DNA of 64,000 nt from Nonomuraea angiospora (GCF_014873145.1 NZ_JADBEK010000001.1:9424001-9488000), one strand, 5' to 3'; shown: positions 1 through 9,147, numbered from the stretch's first letter. Notes: generated by a model from the sequence alone, not told the origin. A program made the numbers and translations.

Positions 1-778
1 AGGTCTCACCCAACGGCAGCAGTGACATCAACGGGGCGTTCCTGACCAGCAGGGCGTGTCGTTCGGGGAGGTGGGCCTGGAGCGCCTGGCCGAGTTCGAC
101 GCCGTGCCGGGTGATCAACACCACCCGCAGCAGGGCCGGTCCCTGGTAATGAGCCAGCGCCTCCAGCAGGCTCGCCAGGTCGGTCCGGGTGTCGGCGTTG
201 TCGACCAGGGCCAGCACCCGCCGGCCGGCCGCGGCCGCGGCCGCGGCGACCAGGTCGGCGGCCTTGCCCTCGCGCAGCCATCCGGTCACCCACCCATCCG
301 CGGCGGCCTCCTGGGCGGCCCGTAACGCCAGCCGGGTTTTGCCGCACCCGCCCGGACCGTCCACGACCAGGAGTCCCGACAGCTCCTCCTCCTGGCACCA
401 GGCCCACCACCAGTCCCGCTCGGCGCGCCGCCCCCAGAACGGGGTCGGGCAGGACTGCGGCGCCAGCAACTCGAACACGCTGCGCTCCCCGCCGGCCGGG
501 CCCTGCGGGCGGTGGAGCTGCGGGGGGTTCAGCGGGTCGAGAGCCACGTGCAGCGCCCCGACGGCCGCGGCAGCGCTCTCGGCCCGGGTCAGCACCACGC
601 CGAAGTACGATCCGCTGGCGCCGGCCAGCGCGGCCACCACGGCCGCGATCAGCGCCCGCCACACCAGCGGCCAGTCACCCGGCACGACCAAGGGCGTCAC
701 CCCGGCACCGATACTGGCCACCGCGCCCAAGACCCACGGGCTCTTCAGCTTGGTCAGTTTCTTGAGCCGGCGCCCCAT
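1..778 (-). CDS. Membrane-anchored P-loop NTPase (STAND/AAA-like), 3' end outside window
   Basis: An open frame starts at the ATG on the minus strand at 778 (MGRRLKKLTKLK) and runs without a stop off the left edge, so only about 259 N-terminal residues are seen. After a basic N-terminus come two hydrophobic stretches (roughly residues 15-35 and 40-62), suggesting a membrane hairpin. Near residues 140-147 is a Walker A motif, GPGGCGKT, followed about 40 residues later by a hydrophobic strand ending in LALVDNAD, a Walker-B-like strand. This arrangement is typical of NTPase domains that bind and hydrolyse ATP in signalling or defence proteins; the C-terminal effector or repeat part is not visible. 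Its substrate and partners cannot be deduced. Identification as STAND-type is an inference from the P-loop and the context-free architecture. Confidence 0.6.
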   Translation of the reverse strand, partial: MGRRLKKLTKLKSPWVLGAVASIGAGVTPLVVPGDWPLVWRALIAAVVAALAGASGSYFGVVLTRAESAAAAVGALHVALDPLNPPQLHRPQGPAGGERSVFELLAPQSCPTPFWGRRAERDWWWAWCQEEELSGLLVVDGPGGCGKTRLALRAAQEAAADGWVTGWLREGKAADLVAAAAAAAGRRVLALVDNADTRTDLASLLEALAHYQGPALLRVVLITRHGVELGQALQAHLPERHALLVRNAPLMSLLPLGET

Positions 779-874
779 GACACCAGCATCGCGTCAGAGC
801 ACGTCGTATCAACAGAAAGGCTGGGATCGATTGCATCCGGTTACCAAGCCCGGGGCTAAAGCGCGGGACGGTGA

Positions 875-1879
875 TTAGGACGACGGGCCGAGCACGAGTG
901 TGGGGGGGACGTAATGTTCGCCTGGAATGCGGTCGTCGGCGAGAACGTTCGTGGCGGCGAGTTGTCCCATGGACCTGAGTTCGAGGTCAATTGTCGTCAG
1001 CCGCCGGACCCCTTGGTCGACGATGATTCCCTCCCAGTTGTCGACTCCGACAACCGCCAGATCCTGCGGCACGCGTAGCCCCTTGGCCTCACACACATCG
1101 AGTACGCCGCGGGCGATATGGTCATTGCCGCAGAACACCGCGTCGACCTTCGCGCCGGAGTCGAGCAATTCCTGCATGGCCTTGACGCCGGACCCCTCGG
1201 TCCAGGAGCCGTAACGGGTCGGAGCGGCGGGGCGGAGCCCGGCCTCGTCCAGCGCCATGAGCATGCCGCGCTCCCGCAGGCCCACGGCGATGCTCGACGG
1301 ATCGCCGGTGAGGTGGGCGATATGGGTGCGCCCGCGTTCGATCAGATGGCGGGTGGCGAGAGCTCCCGCGCCCTCGTTGTCCGGCAGGTAGACGACGTCC
1401 TCGGGGTGGTCGGAGGCCGCGAAGGCGTATGTCACCGGCACGGTGAAATGGTGCGTGATCGACGGCGATCGGCGCTCGTGCCCGTCGCCGATGACGATCA
1501 GACCGTCAATTTGGCGTGCCTGGAACTGGCGGATGCTTTCGGTTATCTCGCGATGGACGAGAACGTCCTCGTCGAAAACGAGGGCGGCTTGCTGGAGCCT
1601 TCCGAGTTGCAGGACCGCGCCTATCACCACCGGCCCGGAAAACGTACTCGCGGCGCGGTGGGTGAGCACGCCGACCGTGCGGCTGCGGCCCAGCGCGAAG
1701 GAACGCGCGAGCGCATTCGGCCTGAAGTCGAGGCGTTCGGCGACGGCGAGCACCCGAGCCCGCGTCGCCTCGGAAATCCGGTCCGTTCCGTTGAGCACTT
1801 TAGAGGCGGTCGAGAGCGACACTCCGGCAATCGCCGCCACATCACTCAGCCGGACACTGCCCTTGCGGTTGGACGGCAC
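875..1879 (-). CDS. LacI-family transcriptional regulator (locus A)
   Basis: A LacI/GalR repressor of about 334 residues. The N-terminal helix-turn-helix reads VRLSDVAAIAGVSLSTASKV followed by the hinge region, and the rest is a periplasmic-binding-protein-like sugar-sensing domain (for example VDAVFCGNDHIARGVL and AVVGVDNWE). The frame is open further upstream, but the HTH begins only about nine residues after the GTG at 1879, which I take as the start. A TACAAT hexamer lies 6 nt upstream of that GTG and there is no Shine-Dalgarno, so the transcript may be leaderless. It is divergent from the secreted glycosidase at 2105, and two matching palindromes (2051-2066 and 5431-5446) are its likely operators. 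The inducer is presumably a sugar or sugar acid from this locus. Confidence 0.9.
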   Translation of the reverse strand: MPSNRKGSVRLSDVAAIAGVSLSTASKVLNGTDRISEATRARVLAVAERLDFRPNALARSFALGRSRTVGVLTHRAASTFSGPVVIGAVLQLGRLQQAALVFDEDVLVHREITESIRQFQARQIDGLIVIGDGHERRSPSITHHFTVPVTYAFAASDHPEDVVYLPDNEGAGALATRHLIERGRTHIAHLTGDPSSIAVGLRERGMLMALDEAGLRPAAPTRYGSWTEGSGVKAMQELLDSGAKVDAVFCGNDHIARGVLDVCEAKGLRVPQDLAVVGVDNWEGIIVDQGVRRLTTIDLELRSMGQLAATNVLADDRIPGEHYVPPTLVLGPSS

Positions 1880-2104
1880 TGGCTGATTGTACCGAAGGCG
1901 GGTCAATGAGCCGCTCCCGGTCGCAGGCGCGGGGGAGACCGGAGGGTGTTCCGCCGGCTCACCTCGCGCGTTCGAGCGTGTGCGTTGTCCGGAAAAAACG
2001 GAGAGTGCGCCTTGACAGTGCCCTCGGCCGCCGCTCACACTTCGCCCAATGCGAAATCGGTTTCGCAGCCATGATCATGTCGTCGTCCAGCGAGGAGAGC
2101 GAGC
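1880..2104. promoter_or_regulatory. Divergent promoter region with LacI-type operator
   Basis: This 225-bp gap separates the LacI gene from the secreted glycosidase. On the plus strand a consensus -35 TTGACA sits at 2012-2017; a weak -10 would lie near 2035. Downstream, at 2051-2066, is the perfect inverted repeat GCGAAA-TCGG-TTTCGC, which resembles LacI-family operators and recurs before the gene at 5479. A GAGGAGAG ribosome-binding site at about 2092-2099 precedes the ATG at 2105. Confidence 0.6.
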
Positions 2105-5100
2105 ATGTCGATTGGCCCCACCCCCGCCCGCCGATTGACACGGAGTCCATTACGCCGAGCGCTCGTGGCGCTCGCCGTCGCGGTTACGGCACTGGTCTCA
2201 CCGGCCGCACCGGCCCAGGCCGTACCGGGCGACGTCGTGCTCGGGGACTTCGAGAACGGCGTCACCCCGTGGTTCACGGCGACCGGCGGCGGCGCGAGCG
2301 TGTCGCTGAGCGTGACCTCGGACGCGCCGGCGAGCGGCAGCGGCGCCGCCCGTCTCCAGGTGAACGCGCCCGGCGGGACCGCGGAGCTGGTGCGCGGTGT
2401 CCCCTCGATCGATGCCCGCTCGCTGACCTTCGCCCTGCGCAGCACCCAGCTGAAGGGCATCGTCGTCCGGATGATCGACGGCACCGGGCAGGCGCACCAG
2501 CAGACTCGCCCGCTCACCCCCGGAGCGCAGTGGCAGACCGTCACCGTGAGTGATTTCGCCCCGGCCGGCGCGGCGGAGTACATCCACTGGGGCGGCGCGA
2601 ACGACGGGGTCTGGCACGGGCCGCTCAAGCACCTGTCGCTCCTGGTCGACGCGTTCCGCGTGGTCAACGGCCCGACTGCCACGATCGACGTCGACGACGT
2701 GATCGTGCAGGGCCCCGCGCCCGACCTCGCGATCGTTCCGACGACGACCGGTAACGCGTTCACCACCGGGCAGGAGGTGTCGTTCGGCCTGCGCACCGCG
2801 GCGCAGTCCTTGGAGTGGACCGTACGCGACGCCGACAACGCCGTGGTGACCTCCGGCGCGAAGGAGACCTCGGAGCTGGGGGGCACGCTGGCGCTCGGCA
2901 AGCTGCCCACCGGCTGGTACTCGGTCGATCTCGTGGCCGTGCAGCCTGACGGCCGCCGCGTATCGGGCGGCACCGACGTGTCGGTGCTCCCCGCGTCCGA
3001 CGCGCGCGAGGAGCGCATCGGGGTCGCGACGCACTACGGCCAGGCCTGGTCGACCGACACGATCCCGCTCATCGCCGAGGCGGGAGCCGGCTTCGCCAGG
3101 GACGAGGCCTATTGGGCCCAGGCGGAGAAGGTCAAGGGCACGATCGACTTCCCCGCGAAGGTGGACGCGTACACCGCCGCGCTGTCGAGGAACAACCTCG
3201 AGTTCTTCGACATCCTCGCGTACGGCAACAGCCTCTACCACGAGGGCGAGGCGCCGGCCACGCAGGCCGGGCGTGACGCGTTCGCGAACTACGCCGACGT
3301 CTCGGTCGCCACGTTCGGGACGGACGACACCTTCTACGAGGTGTGGAACGAGTGGAACCTGCGCGACAGGAACGGGCCCGCCGGCGCGACCGCGGCGAAC
3401 TACGCGGCGCTGCTGGCGACGACCGCCGACCGGGTCCGCGCGGCTCACCCCGGCGCGAAGCTGGCCGGCCCGGCGCTGGCCCCGATGGACGAATGGTCCA
3501 AGTGGGTGGACGATTTCATCGCCGCCGGTGGCCTCGACGACCTCGACGCGTTCACCACGCACCCGTACGACTTCGCCTCCGAGCCGGAGGCGTTCATGGA
3601 CCACGTGGGCGTGATCCGGGCGAAACTCGACGCCGCCGGGCACCGCGACATGCCGATCTGGCTGAGCGAGCACGGATGGCACACCTCCGACACGCCGCTG
3701 GGAGCCGACGAGAAGGCGCAGGCCCGCAACCTGTCCCGGGCGCAACTGCTGGCCCTCGGCAAGGGGATCGGCAAGTACACCGTCTACGACTTCAAGGACG
3801 ACGGCACCGACCCGAAGAATCCCGAGCACCGCTTCGGCATGATCCGCAACGAGAACGACCCCCGAGGCGCGTACACCCCGAAGCCGGCCTTCGTCGCGCA
3901 GGGGATCCTGACGCGCCAGACCGACGACCGCGCGGTCCGGCAGGTGCTGGCCCTGGGCAGTGGCCGTTACGGCGTGGAGTTCGGCGCCCGAGCCGGCGAG
4001 CCCGCCGCCACGCGCATGCAGGCCCTGTGGGCGCTGAAGCCGGAGACCTGGAGCGTCAAGGCGGCGGGCGAGGTCAAGGTCACCGACCTGTACGGCGCCG
4101 AGGCGACCCTGCGGCCGGACGCCGACGGCCGGGTTCACGTGGCCGTCGGCAAGGACCCGGTCTATCTCACCGGAGAGGTGGGGGAGGTGTCCGCGCAGTC
4201 GCCGTACTCGCTCACGGTCGACCAGGCCATCGAGGGTCTCGCGCCCGCGGCGAAGTGGACGGTCACCGCGGGGGACCGGGCGCTGGACGTGTCCCTGCGG
4301 ACCGGCGCCGGCACGGCGTCGGCGCAGGTGCCGGCGGGCGGGACCCGGTCGGTCGCCGTCACGCTGCCGCCGGCGGGCGTGGGCACGCGGACCTGGACCG
4401 CCGAGGTCCGCGAGGGCGAGCGCACGATCGGGCTCCTCGCGGCGACCGCCGAGGTGGTGGCCCGGCTCGGGCTCACCGGTACGCACGCGCTCAACGCCAC
4501 CGGGGCCGGCCTGCTGCGCCTCACCCTCGTGAACCGCGGCGCGGAACCTGTCGGACTCGACGGGATCGACTGGACCGTGGGCTCGTCGAGCGGCCGGGCT
4601 CTGCCCGGCGCCACCGTCGCCGGCAACGACAGCGTCTCCGTCGACGTGCCGCTGTCCGAGCTCGGCGCCTGGTCCGCCACCGCCACCGGTGACGCGACCG
4701 CCACCGCGCGCGGCACCCTCGTCGACGCGGATCCGGTGGACGTGCCGTTCCGCCCGGTGAAGGTGGACGGCAAGGCCGACAAAGCCGTATCGGTGCTTCC
4801 GGCGCAGACGCTCGGTGCGGCCGAGCAGGTGATCAGCGGCTGGGCGGGCGATGAGGACCACAGCGGCCGGCTCTGGCTCACCCACGACACCCGGCGCCTC
4901 TACCTGACCGCCGTGATCACCGACAACGCGCACGCCCAGCCCGCGCGGGCCATGAACATCTGGCAGGGCGACAGCGTCCAGCTCGGTACGACGCCAGGAT
5001 GGCCAGGCGAAGGCGCCATGCCGGTCAGCGAGATCGGCACGGCGCTCACCGGCGCCGGCCCGGTGGATCTCACGCGCTGGTTGCCCGCGAACGCCACGAC

Positions 5101-5392
5101 CGAGGGGATCGCGTCGGCGGTGACGCGGGACGAGGCCGCGAAGACGACCACGTACGAGCTGTCCGTCCCGTTCGGCGCGATCGGAGTGAACCCCGGCGAC
5201 GGGATCTTCTCGGCGACCGTCGCCGTCAACGAGAACGACGGCGGCGGCCGGCGCGGATGGAGCACGTGGGGCAAGGGCGTGGCGGAGTCGAAGGACCCCG
5301 CGAAGTTCCGGCCGCTGCGCCTGCTGGCGGCCCCCGCGGGCCACGTCAGGCCTGCCGTTGAATCCGCGAATTCGGGGACCGATGCGGGATAA
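2105..5392 (+). CDS. Secreted clan-A glycoside hydrolase with C-terminal CBM9/DOMON-like domain
   Basis: A 1095-residue exported enzyme. Residues 1-39 form a signal peptide (RR-containing n-region, hydrophobic core, cleavage after APAQA). A beta-sandwich segment (about 40-300) precedes a TIM-barrel glycosidase domain (about 300-580) with the likely acid/base Glu416 in YEVWNEWN and nucleophile Glu522 in WLSEHGW, the spacing and motifs of clan GH-A families such as GH39. The C-terminal part holds further beta-rich domains, and residues around 890-1080 look like a CBM9/DOMON-type carbohydrate-binding fold (GRLWLTHDTRRLYLTAVITD). It presumably cleaves an extracellular polysaccharide or glycoside whose products enter through the transporter at 7703-10961. 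GAGGAG precedes the ATG. The exact GH family and substrate are not determined. Confidence 0.8.
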   Translation: MSIGPTPARRLTRSPLRRALVALAVAVTALVSPAAPAQAVPGDVVLGDFENGVTPWFTATGGGASVSLSVTSDAPASGSGAARLQVNAPGGTAELVRGVPSIDARSLTFALRSTQLKGIVVRMIDGTGQAHQQTRPLTPGAQWQTVTVSDFAPAGAAEYIHWGGANDGVWHGPLKHLSLLVDAFRVVNGPTATIDVDDVIVQGPAPDLAIVPTTTGNAFTTGQEVSFGLRTAAQSLEWTVRDADNAVVTSGAKETSELGGTLALGKLPTGWYSVDLVAVQPDGRRVSGGTDVSVLPASDAREERIGVATHYGQAWSTDTIPLIAEAGAGFARDEAYWAQAEKVKGTIDFPAKVDAYTAALSRNNLEFFDILAYGNSLYHEGEAPATQAGRDAFANYADVSVATFGTDDTFYEVWNEWNLRDRNGPAGATAANYAALLATTADRVRAAHPGAKLAGPALAPMDEWSKWVDDFIAAGGLDDLDAFTTHPYDFASEPEAFMDHVGVIRAKLDAAGHRDMPIWLSEHGWHTSDTPLGADEKAQARNLSRAQLLALGKGIGKYTVYDFKDDGTDPKNPEHRFGMIRNENDPRGAYTPKPAFVAQGILTRQTDDRAVRQVLALGSGRYGVEFGARAGEPAATRMQALWALKPETWSVKAAGEVKVTDLYGAEATLRPDADGRVHVAVGKDPVYLTGEVGEVSAQSPYSLTVDQAIEGLAPAAKWTVTAGDRALDVSLRTGAGTASAQVPAGGTRSVAVTLPPAGVGTRTWTAEVREGERTIGLLAATAEVVARLGLTGTHALNATGAGLLRLTLVNRGAEPVGLDGIDWTVGSSSGRALPGATVAGNDSVSVDVPLSELGAWSATATGDATATARGTLVDADPVDVPFRPVKVDGKADKAVSVLPAQTLGAAEQVISGWAGDEDHSGRLWLTHDTRRLYLTAVITDNAHAQPARAMNIWQGDSVQLGTTPGWPGEGAMPVSEIGTALTGAGPVDLTRWLPANATTEGIASAVTRDEAAKTTTYELSVPFGAIGVNPGDGIFSATVAVNENDGGGRRGWSTWGKGVAESKDPAKFRPLRLLAAPAGHVRPAVESANSGTDAG

Positions 5393-5400
5393 CGCGGTGA

Positions 5401-5454
5401 TTGACACGCTCCGCGATCTTATGGTCTGCTACGAAAGCGGTTTCGCAATCGAAA
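5401..5454 (+). promoter_or_regulatory. Promoter with LacI-type operator upstream of sugar-acid operon
   Basis: A perfect TTGACA hexamer at 5401-5406 lies just after the glycosidase stop codon. The palindromic ACGAAA-GCGG-TTTCGC at 5431-5446 shares the core CGAAA-N-CGGTTTCG with the site at 2051-2066. A second, overlapping inverted repeat TTTCG-CAAT-CGAAA spans 5441-5454. The placement downstream of a -35 box suggests repression by the LacI protein at 875-1879. Confidence 0.6.
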
Positions 5455-5478
5455 TCGCTGAGACTTTGAGGACTGCTC

Positions 5479-6396
5479 TTGACTGATTCCGCCTCGCCCG
5501 TGAAGCCCGCGCGCGTGCTGGTCACCGGTGCGGACGGCACCATTGGCCGGCCGGTCGTGGAGGCGCTGCTGAGCGCGGGCATCTCCGTGACGGCACTCTC
5601 GACCGCATGGTCGGGGCCGTCGCCGGCCGACCGGATCTTCACCGGTGACGCCGCTGACGAGACCCTGGTCCGGCAGGCGCTCGAGGACGCGGACGCCGTC
5701 GTGCACCTCGCCGCCATCCCGCACCCTCACCTGGGGACCGCGCGCGAGGTGTTCGTGGGCAACACCTCGGCCACCTTCACCGTGCTGAACGCCGCCGGCG
5801 AGGCCGGCGTGCGCCGCGCCGTCATCGCGAGCTCGATCAACGCGTTCGGCGTGCCCCTCAACCGGCATGATCTCACCCCCGCCTACTACCCGCTCGACGA
5901 GCTGTCGCCGGTCGCGCATGACGACGCGTACTCGCTGTCCAAGTGGGTCGATGAGCAGACCGGGGCCTGGGCGCACAGCCGCTGGGGGATCACGGTGGTG
6001 GCGCTGCGCTTCCCTCTGGTGAGAGATCTTCGCCAACTGCGGGAGGCCGCCGCGCGGCTGAGCCGGAACCCGGGCGAGCAGGCGCGTCTCGCCCGGGAGG
6101 GATGGGCGTACCTGGCGATGGCGGACGCGGTGGACGCGGTGCTGCGCGGGCTGACCCGTCCGATCTCCGGGATGCACACCTTGCTCCTGGCGGCGGAGGA
6201 CACCCTCATGGGGGAGCCGACCGACCTCCTGCTCGATCGCTTCACCCCCACGAGCGAGCGCCGCCGCACCTTCCCGGGCCGCACCGCCCCGATCGACACC
6301 TCCGCCGCCCGCCGCGTCCTCGGATGGGTGCCGCGGCACCGGCTCGGCGACCCGGGCGGCCCGATCAACGCGACCTTTCAGGAGACGCCGGCATGA
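5479..6396 (+). CDS. NAD-dependent epimerase/dehydrogenase (extended SDR, uronate-dehydrogenase-like)
   Basis: A 305-residue extended short-chain dehydrogenase. The Rossmann motif VTGADGTIGRP (residues 15-25), the strand ADAVVHLAAIPHP and the catalytic Tyr151-x3-Lys155 (YSLSK) are all present, so an active NAD(P)-dependent enzyme is expected. Family resemblance is to NAD-dependent uronate dehydrogenases and sugar epimerases; neighbouring genes favour oxidation of a sugar or uronic acid. The start is a TTG preceded by TTTGAGGA. The TGA overlaps the next ATG (ATGA), so it is translationally coupled to the dehydratase at 6393. Its expression is probably controlled by the operator at 5431-5446. 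Confidence 0.8.
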   Translation: MTDSASPVKPARVLVTGADGTIGRPVVEALLSAGISVTALSTAWSGPSPADRIFTGDAADETLVRQALEDADAVVHLAAIPHPHLGTAREVFVGNTSATFTVLNAAGEAGVRRAVIASSINAFGVPLNRHDLTPAYYPLDELSPVAHDDAYSLSKWVDEQTGAWAHSRWGITVVALRFPLVRDLRQLREAAARLSRNPGEQARLAREGWAYLAMADAVDAVLRGLTRPISGMHTLLLAAEDTLMGEPTDLLLDRFTPTSERRRTFPGRTAPIDTSAARRVLGWVPRHRLGDPGGPINATFQETPA

Positions 6397-7658
6397 GTGA
6401 CAACACGACGGCATTCGCACAGCCGTGGGACGCGCCCGACGACGTGCGCATCACGGGCGTCCGGGCGATCGCCACCGCCCCCGAGGGCATCCCGCTGCTC
6501 GTGGTGAAGGTGACCACCAGCGACGACGGCCTTTACGGGCTCGGCTGCGCCACGTACACGCAGCGCTGGCGTGCGGTCGCCGCGTACGTCGAGGATCATC
6601 TCGCCAGGCTCGTCATCGGGCGATACCCCGGTGACATCGAGGACCTGGTGCGGCTGGCCCGCTTCTCCGGCTATTGGCGTGAGGGGCCGGTGGGCAACAA
6701 CGCGATCTCCGGGCTCGACCAGGCCCTGTGGGACATCGCCGGCAAACGAGCCGGAAGGCCCGTTCACGAGCTGCTGGGAGGCAAGGTACGCGCCGCCGCC
6801 GACACGTACCTGCACGCGGGCGGGTCGTCGATCGAGGAGACCCTCGACCAGGCCGAACGCCTCCGCGAGGCCGGGCTGCGGCACATCCGGCTCCAGCTCG
6901 GCCAGTCCGGTCGTGGCACCTACGGCGCTCCTCCGACGGCTGAGGTCACCGAGGCGTCCGCGCCGTACCCGGGCGGGTGGCGCGTGTCGGAGTACCTGAA
7001 GCGCACGCCGGAGCTGTTCGCCGCCGCCCGCGAGCGCCTCGGCGAGGAGATCGAGCTGCTCCACGACGTGCACTCCCGGCTGACCCCGAAGCAGGCGATC
7101 GTCCTCGCCCGCGCGCTCGAGCCCTACCGGCTCTTCTTCCTCGAGGACGTCATCGCCCCCGAGCATTGGGACCGGCTGCCGGAGGTGCGTGCCGCCTCGC
7201 CCGTGCCGATCGCGGTCGGCGAGCTGACGACGTCGGTGACGGACGCCGCGCGCCTGGTCCTCGGAGGCGGCGTCGACTTCATCCGCTCACATGTGTCGGA
7301 CCTCGGCGGGCTGACGGCCGCGCGCAAGATCGCCGCGGCCGCGGAGCTCGTCGGCGTCCGCACGGCCTGGCACGCTCCAGGCGACACCTCGCCGATCGGC
7401 GCCGCCGCCAATGTCGCGCTCGACGTGACGAGCCCGGCCTTCGGCATCCAGGAAGGGCACGTGTACGGCGAACCCGTGCACGAAGTGTTCCCGGGTACAT
7501 TGCGCATCGAGAACGGCTGGTTACGTCCGAACGAAGGTCCTGGCTGGGGCATCGACCTCGACGAGTCCGCGGCCGCCCGCCACCCCGCGGGGCTGTCGGG
7601 ACACGACGCCTGGGCCGCCCGCGTCCGAGGTCTGGACGGAGGACTCATCGCCCCCTGA
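6393..7658 (+). CDS. Enolase-superfamily sugar acid dehydratase, mannonate dehydratase-like (ManD/RspA type)
   Basis: A 421-residue member of the enolase superfamily. The barrel carries the ManD-type residues Asp225 and His227 (DVHSRL), Glu251 (FLED), Glu277 (VGE) and His327 (WHAPGD), with the +26/+26 spacing of metal ligands known from D-mannonate dehydratases. The expected reaction is Mg2+-dependent dehydration of D-mannonate, D-gluconate or a related acid sugar to a 2-keto-3-deoxy acid. Many ManD homologues are poor or inactive catalysts, so substrate assignment is an inference. It overlaps the upstream dehydrogenase by 4 nt and would act on that enzyme's product. No KDG kinase or aldolase is seen nearby. 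Confidence 0.82.
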   Translation: MSDNTTAFAQPWDAPDDVRITGVRAIATAPEGIPLLVVKVTTSDDGLYGLGCATYTQRWRAVAAYVEDHLARLVIGRYPGDIEDLVRLARFSGYWREGPVGNNAISGLDQALWDIAGKRAGRPVHELLGGKVRAAADTYLHAGGSSIEETLDQAERLREAGLRHIRLQLGQSGRGTYGAPPTAEVTEASAPYPGGWRVSEYLKRTPELFAAARERLGEEIELLHDVHSRLTPKQAIVLARALEPYRLFFLEDVIAPEHWDRLPEVRAASPVPIAVGELTTSVTDAARLVLGGGVDFIRSHVSDLGGLTAARKIAAAAELVGVRTAWHAPGDTSPIGAAANVALDVTSPAFGIQEGHVYGEPVHEVFPGTLRIENGWLRPNEGPGWGIDLDESAAARHPAGLSGHDAWAARVRGLDGGLIAP

Positions 7659-7702
7659 CCGCAGCATTGCGAGAACACCGGCACAAAGTACTGAGGAGAC
7701 CC

Positions 7703-9067
7703 ATGCCCCCCACAAATGTCCGAAAGTCTGCCGCCGCCCTCAGTGCCAGTGCTGCGGCGTTCGCTCTCCTTTCGGGCTGTGCCGCCGAGAGCCCGTCGCA
7801 GCCCGGCTCCGTTTCCATCACCGTCGCCGGTCAGCCCACCCAGGAGAACCCTGATCAGCTCAAGGCGTTCAAGCGCAAGATCACCGACTTCACCAAGGCC
7901 AACCCGGGCATCACGGTCACCGGGGACGAGTCCGTGTTCGACGTGAACACCTTCCAGGCGCTGGTCGCGGGCGGGAAGCTGCCCACGGTGTCCTACGTGC
8001 CCTTCACGGAGATGCAGGGGATCATCGCCCGGCAACAGGCCGCGGACATCACCGGCTACGTCGGCGCGGACGCCGCCGTCAAGCGGATCAACCCGTCGAT
8101 CCTGAAGGTCGCCACGAGCCCGGACAATCATGTCTACGGCGTCCCCGTCCAGGCCTACAGCATGGGGCTGCTGTACAACCGCGCCCTGTTCACCAAGGCC
8201 GGGCTCGACCCCGACGCGCCGCCGAAGACCTGGGACGAGGTGCGGGCCGCCGCGAAGGCCATCCACGCCAAGACCGGCGCGCAGGGCTTCGGCGCCATGA
8301 CCAAGGACAACACCGGCGGCTGGGTGCTCACGACCATGAGCTACGCCTTCGGGAGCAAGATCCAGTCGGACGACGGCAAGCAGGCCAACATCAACAACGC
8401 CGCCACCCGTGGCGCGCTCGAGTTCTACCGCGCCCTGCGCTGGGACGACGACACCTTCGGGTCCGACTTCCTCATCGGGTACAAGGACATCACGAACGCC
8501 CTGGCCGGCGGCAAGGTCGGCATGATCGTGCAGGGCGCGGACACCTACACGCAGGTCGTGCAGGCTCTCGGGATGAAGCCGGACGACTTCGGCCTCGCCC
8601 CGATGCCGCAGGCGCCGGGGGGTCTCGGCACTCTGGGCGGCGGGTCCGTGGCCATCATCAATCCGCGGGCCTCGGCGGAGGAGATCAAGGCCGCGCTCAA
8701 GTGGATCGACTTCGCCGAGTTCGGCAAGTACAACGACGAGCAGGCGGCCGTCACGGGCGCCAAGGCCGCCGCCGCCGACAAGCTGCCGGTGGGCGCGCCG
8801 GTGCTCCCGCTCTTCGACCAGGCCACCACCGACCGGTATCTGACCTGGGTGAAGGATTACGTCAACGTGCCGCGCGAGCACTTCACCGCGTACTTCGACT
8901 CGGCCAAGACCCTGCCGCTCGTGCCCGAGCCGGCGGCGAAGGCGCAGGAGACGTACGGAATCCTCGACAACGTCGTGCAGGCGGTGCTGACCCGGCGGGA
9001 CGCCGACATCAACGCCCTGCTCGATGACGCTCAGAAGAAGGTGCAGTCCGCGATCGACGCGGGCTGA
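7703..9067 (+). CDS. Sugar ABC transporter substrate-binding lipoprotein (CUT1)
   Basis: A 454-residue extracellular solute-binding protein. The signal sequence ends in the lipobox LLSGC with Cys26 as the lipidation site, so the mature protein is anchored to the outer face of the membrane. The body has features of family-1 sugar-binding proteins (VYGVPVQAYSMGLLYNRALF, KTWDEVRAAAKAI, GKVGMIVQG). The ATG at 7703 is preceded by GAGGAG. It follows the dehydratase by 44 bp and is followed by a strong RNA hairpin (9078-9116) and then two permease genes, the usual order for CUT1 importers. The ligand is presumably the oligosaccharide or sugar acid released by the locus A glycosidases. Confidence 0.92.
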   Translation: MPPTNVRKSAAALSASAAAFALLSGCAAESPSQPGSVSITVAGQPTQENPDQLKAFKRKITDFTKANPGITVTGDESVFDVNTFQALVAGGKLPTVSYVPFTEMQGIIARQQAADITGYVGADAAVKRINPSILKVATSPDNHVYGVPVQAYSMGLLYNRALFTKAGLDPDAPPKTWDEVRAAAKAIHAKTGAQGFGAMTKDNTGGWVLTTMSYAFGSKIQSDDGKQANINNAATRGALEFYRALRWDDDTFGSDFLIGYKDITNALAGGKVGMIVQGADTYTQVVQALGMKPDDFGLAPMPQAPGGLGTLGGGSVAIINPRASAEEIKAALKWIDFAEFGKYNDEQAAVTGAKAAAADKLPVGAPVLPLFDQATTDRYLTWVKDYVNVPREHFTAYFDSAKTLPLVPEPAAKAQETYGILDNVVQAVLTRRDADINALLDDAQKKVQSAIDAG

Positions 9068-9077
9068 ACCGTCGCCT

Positions 9078-9116
9078 CCCGTCGCGCCGGCCGCTCTCTC
9101 CGGCCGGTGCGACGGG
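9078..9116 (+). terminator. Intra-operon hairpin downstream of the binding-protein gene
   Basis: CCCGTCGC-G-CCGGCCG (9078-9093) pairs with CGGCCGG-T-GCGACGGG (9101-9116): a 16-bp stem with one G-U pair and a 7-nt loop CTCTCTC. No T-run follows. It lies between the binding-protein stop and the first permease, where such stems act as partial terminators or 3' stabilisers that give more binding protein than permease. Confidence 0.65.
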
Positions 9117-9147
9117 GTCGACAGTGCAGAAAGGCGCCTCCGGAACG

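Noticed and set aside
2198..5407. 1069-codon open frame antisense to the secreted glycosidase
   Set aside because: Arg/Gly/Pro-rich composition without domains, exactly opposite a gene with signal peptide and catalytic motifs; a GC-skew shadow frame.
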